Part shown: positions 55,466-64,000 of the stretch, piece by piece
Position numbering within the stretch: position 1 is the stretch's first letter
Layout: every line of letters starts with the position of its first letter
DNA from: Atkinsonella hypoxylon
Taxonomy: Eukaryota; Ascomycota; Sordariomycetes; Hypocreales; Clavicipitaceae
Length of the DNA: 64,000 nt
Direction: 5' to 3'
Assembly: GCA_000729835.1 (NCBI GenBank)
Contig: JFHB01000069.1
Location: forward strand, 1 to 64,000
Made by a program: the position numbers and the translations under genes
Notes under the pieces: model-generated
The model's input: the letters and a program-made list of their open reading frames with translations, nothing else
What the model was told of the DNA's origin: nothing
Database searches by the model: none

Positions 55466-58157
55466 CTATATTCCGGTCGCTGGCTTCTGTGGTAGAGTTG
55501 CCGGGTTGCCATATGTAGGGAGATGAGTGTAGATGTGGTTTGATCCCTGGGGGGTTGGCGCCGGAGGCCGTCCAGGAATGTGGCCCGGTGGGATCTGAGG
55601 CAAGTTTTGCTGCAGGGGAGGGGGCGGAGGAGGCCCAGGGGCCATGCCCTGCATAGCCGGCATTGTGGGCATGGCTGACAGTTGAGGTTGCTGCTTATGT
55701 GGTGAAGAAACATGGGGGATGGTGTGATATCCATGCATTGAACTGCTTGATCCTTGGCGAGCCATCACATATCCTCCTCCGTAGGCTTGGGACTGAGGAT
55801 ATGGGCCATAAGCCAAGTGTGGTGGTGTCCCAATTTGCGGACTACCATGATGAGACCCAGGAGCGGTAAAGGGAGACTGAGGCGGTGGCACGGTGGACAT
55901 GCCATTCCCTCCAGGGGCAAAGGACTGTGTTTTCGGGTTGAAGCCTTGGTTTCTGTTGTAGCTTCCCGGAATAGGATGCTGGCTCTTAGGATCATTCGGA
56001 TTGACATTGACTGGCAACTGACCGTACGCATAAGGAATGCCAACTTGAGCGGGACCTGATGCCGGCGCAGGCGCTCGTGGTGGGTAGGATGATTGGCCAT
56101 AACCTGGTTGTGCCCAGCCCTGTGATGTTGCAGTGGCATTTACTGGGGTACCGTAGGCTGTCATGGGACTACCATTTGATGGATATCGCTGTTGTGGAGG
56201 CTGGGGAGGATTCTGCTGAGTAAATGATGAGCAAATTGATTCGGCTTAAAGGACTTGAAATTGGAGGCGGTATATGTATAATGCGGCACTTACTTGAGGC
56301 ATGACATGCGCTGGGTAGCTCGAGTTAGGAGCCATAACGGGCATATTCGGATAATTAGGTCCTTGTTGAGCGTGTCCCGAAGGAGGAACCTGGGCCGGAT
56401 ATGATGCTTGAGGTTGAGCACCGAATTGACCGGCGACTGAAGGAGCGTATTGCCCCTGGGGTTGAGACACCCACGTTTGTTGCAGGGGGCCCCAGTATGC
56501 AGTATACTGATGTCTGGAATCAAAACTGTCAGAGTCATCACGACGCTGTTTTCCAATTTTGCCACGTTTCGTGGTGTTTGCCCGGTTCGTAGCAGAAACC
56601 GAGCTAGTTCGAGACATGCCAGTTTCGCCATCGTTCTCTGCAAAGCATGTCAGTCAGTCAAGGGTGCTTTTCGTAGCATAGAGTTAAGTAGGAACTGTAG
56701 GGCTTACCAGGTATACTATCCTCAGAATTCCCAAATATGCGTTCGCGGGCTAGTTTGTACATTTCCTCACGTTCTTCCCTTGACAATCTAGCCAGTTCGT
56801 CAGTTTCAAGATCGTATCTTGCCACAATTTCACGTCACATAGCAAAACTCACTTCTGGCTCGCCGCCAGCTTATCCTTCGCTTCGCTGCCGGACTCAGAA
56901 CCTGGTTTTGAGGCATTGGCACTGGATACACCTTCGCCATCCTGGCCACGGCGCATAATTTTCCGCGGAAGGACGGCAGGTGGCGGCGTGCTGCTTGCCG
57001 AGGCATTGGCCGGCGGTGCCATGTTGGCCAGTGAGGGAGGGACTCGGCAAAACGGGGTCCTGAAGATTCGCACCGAACCGATATGAGGTTCGTACGAGTG
57101 CGTCATGTGATAGTAGTCGGCCAGCTTATGTGTTAACATTCTACAAAAGGCATTGGATGGAGGAAGATCCATATAAGGTTCCCTATCAGAGTCGGTTAGT
57201 CTACGAAATTCCGCCATCTTGTCTATTCACACCATGTTAGAGGAGGGCGTTTGCGTACTTTGAGTCCTGAACGAAATCAATCACATCCTTCTCCAGCCTC
57301 AGCAGGAAGTAACGATCGCGAGGGCTCGCTAATGCGTCCAGAAGCTTCTCATCAGGAGCTTGGCGATAGATTACATTCAGGGCATCAGAAGACCCATCCG
57401 CGCTGAGCGTTGTAGCAGTGGTGAGGGCGGGAACACGATCTGATGAAGCACTAGGAGGTGTCAGGATGCCATGCGACGATGCAGCCATGGCTATCTGAGT
57501 GGCTCTTCGCTCGGCCAAGTCTCCCGACAGCGTGTTCTTCGTTCTCAAGGCAACATCAGAACTCATGCGAGATCCTGCCACGAGTGAACCACGAATAGAG
57601 AAAGCATCGTCATCCTCTGCAGCAGCCTTCACACTGGCACTGTCATCTGGGCGAAGCGACTCCTTCTCGTCCAATGCAAATGTTGTCCCCGATGTGATGC
57701 TCTTCCCATCTAGACTTGGGGGTTTGGTGCCCAACTCGGAGCTAGAGTCGCATTTCTGTGACTCGTCTGATCCGTTCTCTTTGCTCAAGTTGGATCTCTG
57801 CCGCTCCTTCATCGAACTGCTACCATCCACCAACGGAATAGGGATTCTTGAAGTAAGGCTGAGGTCATTTAAGGACGAGGCTATGACAGCAACGCCATTG
57901 GACTTGAGGGTTGTCGCATGCCGTTTGTTATGGGGATTGGAGGAACCATCGGCTATAACGGCGGTTGTGGAGGAAATGCTAACGATCTTTGCACCAGAAG
58001 GCGATGTGAGAGGACGCTCTTTCTGAACAGATGCTGCGACCTGAAGTTCTCGAGTCAGATCGTGTCAGAAAAGGATTGAGATGATGAGTGTGGGACTCCA
58101 CCTTACCTTCGCAAAGGACGGCTTGGGTATATCTGAGGAAACTTGCGCAGTTGCCAT
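55466..58157 (-). CDS. R3H and SUZ domain RNA-binding protein
   Basis: Putative single-strand nucleic-acid-binding protein. Exons are 58157-58107, 58040-57259, 57182-56853, 56787-56708, 56637-56294 and 56215-55466, giving 778 aa in one clean frame. The R3H domain spans the exon 2/3 junction (LLRLEKDVIDFVQDSK + EPYMDLPPSNAF, then HKLADYYHMTHSY). The SUZ motif REEREEMYKLARERIFG comes from the small exon 4. The N-terminal ~250 residues are Ser/Asp-rich and disordered. The C-terminal ~350 are rich in Pro, Gln, Tyr and Gly (prion-like). The architecture matches fungal and animal R3HDM/Encore-type proteins linked to mRNA regulation. The last acceptor is a CAGCAG tandem that could add or drop one Gln. 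Confidence 0.88.
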
Positions 58158-58728
58158 GATTGAGAAAGAGAAAAAGACTAAGGATAAAATCAAGCTGGTA
58201 TATCCAACTCAAAGGCAATGCTGCTGATGATGTTGACGATGGTTCTAATAATCGAACAAGGAATAAATCCAGACAGCGGTCGCGAAGAGATCTTCTCGAA
58301 TCAGGAGATCGCGATCTGGTAGAAGACCAAATCGAGGGACAGAAGTGACAATTTCGAGAATAAAAAATCAAAAAGCAGAATCGATCGACACGAGAGAACA
58401 GGGAGCATTCAGAGTGATGGTGATCATCGTCGTGACGATTTATAGAATGGCATCAAGCATCGAGTTCGAGATTCGGAATTGCTTTGGTCGAGTATCAGCG
58501 TGCGCGCGCGACAGGAAGGGCCGACAGTCGCAGCACGATGAATGGCCTACTAAGTGACCTTGTCTGTGGGCAGACGCACTGGAAAGCGAGGTTTGTACCA
58601 GAAAAACGAGAAGATTCCTGAACAAGAGGTGGTGAGTGACGGGCGCAATGGCTGGCAGGCAAAGGATGGGATGTGGACGCAACTTTTTGTGGAGGGGAGG
58701 TTTAATGAACTAGACGGTGGGGGCATGA

Positions 58729-58770
58729 CTTGGGGACTTGGGGACTTGGGAACTTGGGAACTTGGGAACT
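58729..58770. repeat. 8-base tandem repeat block
   Basis: GACTTGGG/GAACTTGG units repeat about five times, followed by TTGCTTGTCC in two copies up to ~58798. Non-coding. Confidence 0.75.
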
Positions 58771-58979
58771 AGTCTTTGCTTGTCCTTGCTTGTCCTTGTT
58801 CTTCTTCTTACACCGTAGTACACGTAGTCGGTACCCGTGCAGTAGGGAGAGCACGTACAGAGTACATCTGCCAGAACGTCGGATTAGGTGCCTTGCCCAA
58901 CCAGGCGGCGCACAGGACCGCAAGGCATCCACGTAAGTGGGACTCTGGTGAAGCAGGGCGCAACCGATGGCAGAGAGAG

Positions 58980-58996
58980 TGTGTGTGTGTGTGTGA
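58980..58996 (+). repeat. (GT)n microsatellite
   Basis: GT dinucleotide run extended by GAGTGTG on its right side. Confidence 0.85.
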
Positions 58997-59632
58997 GTGT
59001 GTTCGTAGCCTGTTCGCACATTCGTCAGCCCAGCCAGCCTCCACTGTACCTGTACTGCTCCGTTGTTAGTGCTACTACTCAACGTCTATACAGCGCTCAC
59101 AACCCACCCTATGGATTACCTAAGGTATCTTTATCAATTTGCGTCGGTGGCTGCATCGGCGTGCGCTTATTACGCAAGGGCCGCAAGGGCCGCAAGGCCC
59201 TCTCCTCTTGTTGGAACTAGATACATGTAATCTAACGTATCGGCATCGTGGTTAGTTAATACAAGTTTTCCAAGGGCTCTCCAGAGTAACCACGGTCATA
59301 CACCTGAGCTTCAATAATCCACTCTGCACCTCTCCAACAGCCCTTCAAAGTATTGACAGATTTCATCCATGGTCGCATAAATCGTCTTTGCCGCATAACC
59401 CGAGAAGGCTAACATGTCTGCTGGATGTGCATCTTGAAGATCACGTGAGCTAACTATTGCTTGGTCAAGCTCGGTGACAAGGTTCCGTGATCCACCACCA
59501 TCAAACGAGAATGAGTTTGTGTATCTGCATAAATTATCTACCAGACCAGAAAAGGCAAAAAAAATACATTTACGTTATTTCTGTTGCCGTTCCTCTCAGA
59601 CTTCCTTCAGCGAGTTACAAAGCAGCAACCTC

Positions 59633-60597
59633 ATGTATGCCTATAGAGGCCGTGGAGGCCCGTCACGATCAACACCGTCCAATGTACAATGCCAGAAGTG
59701 TCTGAAACGAGATATGTTGAAACCTCTTCCCCCAAACCTGATTACACACCAGTGACTAACTATGTAATCACGACACTACTCTTATGAATGCAAAGCCTCC
59801 ACGCAAGAGCGGCCATACGTCTCTCGTCCCTCAAGGTCACAGCAATTGCGCAATCCAAAGCTTGTGCCGAAGCTCACGAGTGACGCCCCCAATCCACTGG
59901 AGAAGAAGTAAGAATCTGACTTTGCTGTCCAATTGTTTTTCAGCATCTCTCTGACTGTGATTCCAGGCAAGGCGTGGCCGATGAGATCCTTGCAAAACAA
60001 GAGGCTGAGCGTGCGAAACAGCGCCAGCGAGAGGAGCAAGACCTGACCCCCTCTCCTAAAAGCCGCCGTTCTGTCTCATCAGAATCTGCACCGAGCATTG
60101 CCGGCGCGGCGCCAAGACACTCACGGTCACCAAGGCGTTCAATAACGCCGCCGCCACAAACGCGGAGGCGCAGTCCTCCTTCTCGCGATGGTGCACGGAG
60201 GGCAGCCTCACGGGCGCGAAGCCTGAGTCGCAGTCCACCACCTACCAGATATGGCCGTCGCTCACTGTCAAGAGACAGCTTCTCGCCACATGAGGACAAT
60301 GAAGAGTATCGCTATCGAGACCGTGACTACCACAGCCAAGAACGTAGGGCACGTAGAGCACGGCAGGAGAGCTTCTCACGCCGGAGTGAGACTGACTCCA
60401 GGAGACGCACCTCGCATGAGCCACCGTTTGCAGAACTGAGCAGTAGAAGATCCAACGAAGGCGGTCATGGTGGCCGATTGTGGGATCAAAATCGCAACAG
60501 AGGAATTCAGAACCACGAGCCAGCTCGCCAGCGCAGTCTCAGCCCGTTCAGTCGTAGATTAGCAATGACACAGTCGATGAACAGAAGTGGCAGGTAA
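59633..60597 (+). CDS. zinc-knuckle protein with RS-rich tail (ZCCHC10-like)
   Basis: Nuclear protein of unknown molecular role, related by its knuckle to ZCCHC10. Exons are 59633-59711, 59772-59907 and 59967-60597, giving 281 aa. The CCHC knuckle CQKCLKRGHYSYEC is split by intron 1 and is complete only if that intron has AT-AC ends. Then come KASTQERPYVSRPSRSQQL and NPKLVPKL, conserved in fungal members, the helix GVADEILAKQEAERAKQRQ, and about 170 residues rich in Ser-Arg dipeptides (RSPRRSITPPPQTRRRSPP), as in splicing-associated proteins. The second intron is ordinary (GTAAGA...TTCCAG). The 3' end is 124 bases from the convergent CWF18. Confidence 0.85.
59712..59771 (+). other. probable AT-AC intron
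   Basis: 60-base intron beginning ATATGTTGAAACC and ending CTATGTAATCAC. The start equals the common fungal donor GTATGT with its first G changed to A; the end has AC in place of AG. A perfect ACTAAC branch site lies 11 bases before the end. No U12-type ATATCCTT donor is present, so the likely class is a U2-spliced AT-AC intron. Removing it yields CLKRGHYSYEC, the exact CX4HX4C spacing. Confidence 0.75.
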
Positions 60598-60721
60598 TGG
60601 GTATCAAACTTTGTATCATCTACATATGCAATTATATAAAACATCCGGGCCACCCATGACCAATGCAGACTCCAGAGAAAGCCGTGAAAAAGGGGCCAAA
60701 GACGAAAATATAGCAAGCGTC

Positions 60722-61348
60722 CTAAGCCAACAGCGCTTCCTCCTCCTGCCGTTCTCTTCTCTCCTCTTCCTCTTCTTCCTGTTCCCGCACCCTCAATCCT
60801 TCCACGAGGGCCACGCCATCCATTCCGACACCTTCACCTTCCACCTTTGCGGTGTCCACCAATGTTGAGTTTGCTGCAGTCTTTTGCGCACCGCTTATTC
60901 TCTCGCGAACCAAGCGAGCAATCGCATTGTCCGTTCTAGCATTCAAAATATCCATCTTTGACTCCAAATTTCGTTTCAGATCCCAATTTGGCTTCTTGGG
61001 CTGAAGCTTGAATAAATCCAAGCCCTTTTTATCCTGGGCTTCCTCGGCGGCCTGCTGCTTGATCTTTGATTCCACCTCAGCAGCTTGTTCCTCCAATGTC
61101 GGCTTGCCTAGATACTCGTTTGGCGCATGGTCGAAACCCAGCTTCGGCCCCTTTGTTTCCGGGTCGTAATTGCGACCCGAGAGGTGTATCTTCGCGACTT
61201 CGGCTTCTGCGGGTTCTGATGGCGGCTGTTCTGTTGTGTCTGGTGTTGAGACATCGTCGTCGAGCTGCTTTCGCTTGAGGTTTCTGAAAGCCGCAAGACG
61301 CGCCTTGCGGTCTTCGGAGGCTGCGCTTAGCGTGTTAAAGGAGGACAT
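60722..61348 (-). CDS. pre-mRNA splicing factor Cwf18 (CCDC12)
   Basis: Small spliceosome component of the activated/NTC-associated complex. One exon, 208 aa from Met at 61348 (MSSFNTLSAASEDRKARL); an ATG four codons upstream (61360) is the alternative. The cwf18 signature is clear: RKARLAAFRNLKRKQ, LSGRNYDPETKGPKLGF, LDLFKLQPKKPNWDLKRNLE and LNARTDNAIARLVRERI. The C-terminus is a Glu/Arg-rich helix (EQEEEEEERRERQEEE). Divergent from the PPR gene across 397 bases. Confidence 0.92.
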   Translation of the reverse strand: MSSFNTLSAASEDRKARLAAFRNLKRKQLDDDVSTPDTTEQPPSEPAEAEVAKIHLSGRNYDPETKGPKLGFDHAPNEYLGKPTLEEQAAEVESKIKQQAAEEAQDKKGLDLFKLQPKKPNWDLKRNLESKMDILNARTDNAIARLVRERISGAQKTAANSTLVDTAKVEGEGVGMDGVALVEGLRVREQEEEEEERRERQEEEALLA

Positions 61349-61745
61349 TATGGCGCGCAACGCTGTGGCACAGGCAGGCGACGCTATTACGGCCTCAAGG
61401 GGAAATTCTGCTAAAAGATGGGAGATGGGAGTTGGAGGGGCAGCAGATCGTCAAAAAGTCAAAGCTCGACTGGAGGTCTGGCTGGAGGTCCGAATGGAGG
61501 AAAACTAGCGGCTCGATTTGGCGCGACGGCGGCTAATTTGGCGCTAGTGGCCTTTTTGCCGTCCATCCATGTTAATTTCTTATGTATGGAGACCCTGGCC
61601 CAAGTTGGAAGACTTGATTCTCTCCCTCAAAACTCTCCATTTGCAGTGGACGCCACGCTGCATCTGCACACATCGACCGGGCCGCTACCACATTTACGCA
61701 TCATGATGATGGCAAACCTACTATGATAGACAGCGTTCTCTCATA

Positions 61746-64000
61746 ATGCGCGCGATTTGCCTCGGTCGAGCCAGCTGCGCGCGCTTGCCATTTGCACCGC
61801 GTACTCCAACATGTTTACGACCGGTAACAAATCAGCCACGACAGCAAAGTCTTTCCACAACATGTTACCAAAGATTATCGTTAGATGTCGATTTGCCTTC
61901 AAAACGCCCTTCACAGAATATTGTATTCAACGAGGAGGCCTACCTCCTAGGAATGACAGCTACGGGAACAGGACCATTGGATCAGTCATTACCACGAGAT
62001 CGACGAGACAAGCAGGTGTGGAACGGCTCTACGGCCCCAGAACAGCCGTCGAGTGCTAGGAAACCCATCACAAATGCCCAAAACTCGCGTGTCCACAGCA
62101 CGCGAGCGAGCTCTGGACAACACCGAGGGCAAAGTCATCGGCGAGCGAAGTACTCTCGTGAACGGGACACGTGGTCGCAATGGGGTTACATACGCCATCA
62201 ATACTCTACACAAGATCTTTTGGTGGTCCGAAAAGCGTTCAACTTATGGAAGAAAAGGCTCTCGACAGTGCTCAGCCATCCACACGAGTATCGGCCTTGG
62301 AGGAAGATTGCCGAGTCGTTGTTGCAATACGAAACCGTGCCAGCCATGCGCTCAGCCTGGCACGAACTAGACATACCAATGCGGAAGGAGAAATGGCCAT
62401 TGATGATGCTCTCGTCCATGTGCATAAGCCCCGGGAGGGTGAGCGCTATTCTTGAGGCAACTATGCATCCATTGCCGCCGGGCTATGCCATCAATGACGT
62501 CCTTTTATTCATCGCGCGTAATTTGCGCATCGAGAATACGAGTAACCCTCGTGAAAAGATTCTTGAAGCGGAAGAAATTATGGACTTGTGGGTTAAAATT
62601 GTCACCGAAACCCCAAAGGATCACATTCCGTTCACCCAAAGAACGTTTGGTCTGTTTGCCAAAGCTTTGCCCAATGTACAAGCGCATGAGTTGTATACCC
62701 TGCTCCGGAACAACAACTACGAACTACATGCCAATACAATGATCCAATTTGCCAGCAAGCTCGCTGTAGACCCGGCGCACAAGGAGGCTGCGTTCGAAAT
62801 TCTACGGGAACTGTCAGATGCCGGTGCGGATCTCAGCGAGGCGAGGCCGTCTAGCGTCATCACGTCTTTACTTCATTGCAAGGCACCGGAAGAGCGCGGC
62901 GTGGAACACCAACCAACGTTCAACGCACAAGACGCCCTCCAATTCTTCATTGCGCGTGGTTTCAGACTTAATGTCATCACAGCCACTGCCTTCCTGGACA
63001 CTCTCTGCCAATCTGGCGAGGTCGAGGAAGCCATCAGGTTAGTTTCGCTATTCGCCGAATCGGGCGTCCAACTCGATACGAAAGCATGGGCGACTGTCTT
63101 CAGGGGCGCCAAAAGCACAATGCAAGTCGAGAATGTCATCAAGGCTCTCGAAGTAGCCAGGATCGCCCATGTTCCCATTATGGATGTTCTCAACAACGCG
63201 CTCCACACTGTCTTTTTCTTCTCCGAGACGGAATGGCGCGAGAAACGAAACCAAGTGCCCCAGGGACCAGCAGTCTTCACCATGCTGCTGCGGATCTACG
63301 CCAAGAGATTCGACCTCGGGCCTCTTCAGTGGTGGCTTCCTGACTCGCTGCCTCTCTTGCTCGGTCAGGCAGCAGGCACGAGAGAACCAGGGCTCATCCA
63401 GGAGCGCGCAAGCAGCGGACAATGGAACTTTGAGTGGACGATCCTGCCGTTTGCTGACCGACTTTTCACGGCCGGTGATGAAACGAAGCTGCCGCCGTCT
63501 CTGACCACGGTGGCGATCATGCTGCGCGCGTACATCCGAAGTCTGCAGCAACCGTACGAACTCATGGCATACTACGAGTTCTTCAAATCGAGACTCGAAG
63601 CGCAGGCCAAAGATGCGTCGCTCGCATCCGCCTCGCGCCTCGTCAAGAACCAAGGGAGTCTCATCCACGACACCTTCATTCTTGCCATGACAGACCATCC
63701 GGGCCTGTCCCGGACGGCCTTGGACGTCTTTGGCGACATGCTCAAGGATCAGCTGCGACGCACCAACGCTTCAACCTGCGGACCGGCCCACCTCGAGAGC
63801 GACGGTCTTGTGGCCGCATCTCCCGTTCATCCGGCGCCAACCGTGCTGACTTTTACGATCCTGCTGCGCGGCCTGACGAATAACCGCTATCGCTTGCTGG
63901 CGGAACAGATTCTCCAGGTCATGCAGGAGCATGGCATAGCGCCCAATCTGGTGACCTGGAATACGCTGATCAGCGGATACGCGGCGATGCAGGACATTGC
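61746..64000 (+). CDS. pentatricopeptide repeat protein (3' end outside window)
   Basis: One frame stays open from the ATG at 61746 to the window edge, 751 codons with no stop; the preceding ATG at about 61706 closes at once in another register. The N-terminus (MRAICLGRASCARLPFAPRT) is rich in Arg, Ala and Leu, as in mitochondrial import signals. Helical repeats start around residue 230. PPR-like units include DALQFFIARGFRLNVITATAF, EEAIRLVSLFAESGVQLD, TVLTFTILLRGLTNNRYRLL and, at the edge, PNLVTWNTLISGYAAMQD, the classic 35-residue consensus. Fungal PPR proteins of this kind act in mitochondrial RNA processing or translation. The specific orthologue cannot be named from the part seen. Confidence 0.88.
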   Translation, partial: MRAICLGRASCARLPFAPRTPTCLRPVTNQPRQQSLSTTCYQRLSLDVDLPSKRPSQNIVFNEEAYLLGMTATGTGPLDQSLPRDRRDKQVWNGSTAPEQPSSARKPITNAQNSRVHSTRASSGQHRGQSHRRAKYSRERDTWSQWGYIRHQYSTQDLLVVRKAFNLWKKRLSTVLSHPHEYRPWRKIAESLLQYETVPAMRSAWHELDIPMRKEKWPLMMLSSMCISPGRVSAILEATMHPLPPGYAINDVLLFIARNLRIENTSNPREKILEAEEIMDLWVKIVTETPKDHIPFTQRTFGLFAKALPNVQAHELYTLLRNNNYELHANTMIQFASKLAVDPAHKEAAFEILRELSDAGADLSEARPSSVITSLLHCKAPEERGVEHQPTFNAQDALQFFIARGFRLNVITATAFLDTLCQSGEVEEAIRLVSLFAESGVQLDTKAWATVFRGAKSTMQVENVIKALEVARIAHVPIMDVLNNALHTVFFFSETEWREKRNQVPQGPAVFTMLLRIYAKRFDLGPLQWWLPDSLPLLLGQAAGTREPGLIQERASSGQWNFEWTILPFADRLFTAGDETKLPPSLTTVAIMLRAYIRSLQQPYELMAYYEFFKSRLEAQAKDASLASASRLVKNQGSLIHDTFILAMTDHPGLSRTALDVFGDMLKDQLRRTNASTCGPAHLESDGLVAASPVHPAPTVLTFTILLRGLTNNRYRLLAEQILQVMQEHGIAPNLVTWNTLISGYAAMQDI

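Larger units (their letters stand above)
58158..59632. other. divergent promoter interval with short repeats
   Basis: About 1.5 kb between the R3H and zinc-knuckle genes. It holds a tandem block of GGGACTTG/GGGAACTT units at 58729-58770, CTTGCTTGTC repeated just after, a GT run at 58980-58996 and an AAGGGCCGC repeat near 59176-59197. No supported gene. Confidence 0.5.

Overview
The window is nuclear DNA of a filamentous ascomycete. The evidence is short GT-AG introns of about 50-130 bases with CTAAC/CTGAC-like branch sites, compact intergenic spaces, and proteins that read as fungal versions of conserved families, such as a p150 dynactin with an N-terminal CAP-Gly, MICOS Mic12, Sec65 and a 2EXR protein. 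I infer Sordariomycetes, probably Hypocreales, from overall protein character only; no species is claimed. I saw no tRNA, rRNA, CRISPR or bacterial-type element.

Layout. 1-1.8 kb is AT-rich, low-complexity DNA with a possible small hypothetical gene ending in a run of 20 G and a candidate MITE. 1.9-11.6 kb holds an SRPK-like kinase, RVB1 (pontin) and an HMG-box regulator, separated by long gene-free stretches with remnants of a short inverted-repeat family. 11.6-16.8 kb has dynactin p150 and SEC65, convergent. 18.2-20.0 kb is a broken minus-strand gene that has lost the core of a metallo-hydrolase-like domain. 20.6-26 kb carries a 2EXR protein, the ATX1 copper chaperone and a zinc alcohol dehydrogenase. 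26.6-28.3 kb is ARP3 with seven exons, followed by a 381-base inverted-repeat element. 29.6-39.1 kb has taspase 1, TFB4, a UCS-domain myosin chaperone and TRM2. 40.2-41.9 kb is an acyltransferase-3 membrane protein, then about 3.8 kb of gene-poor DNA with a decayed transposase fragment. 45.7-64 kb is dense and conserved: HEM2, MIC12, MRPL8 (bL17m), UTP25, eIF3f, an R3H/SUZ protein, a zinc-knuckle protein, CWF18 and a long PPR protein that runs off the right edge.

There are no operons. Most genes are housekeeping parts of separate machines: actin and dynein motility (ARP3, dynactin, UCS chaperone), ribosome and translation (UTP25, eIF3f, MRPL8, SEC65, TRM2), transcription, chromatin and splicing (RVB1, TFB4, CWF18, SRPK, zinc knuckle) and mitochondria or heme (MIC12, HEM2, PPR protein). 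From Mic12 onward the genes strictly alternate in strand, so neighbours share either a promoter interval or a 3' interval.

The observation most worth a second look is the first intron of the zinc-knuckle gene (59712-59771). It appears to have AT-AC ends, and only that removal restores an intact CX2CX4HX4C knuckle. Next come the 381-base element with perfect 49-base inverted termini, a dispersed 18-base terminal motif shared by three loci, and the collapsed metallo-hydrolase gene. Exon boundaries were worked out by hand from reading frame, splice signals and family knowledge; none were tested against transcripts.
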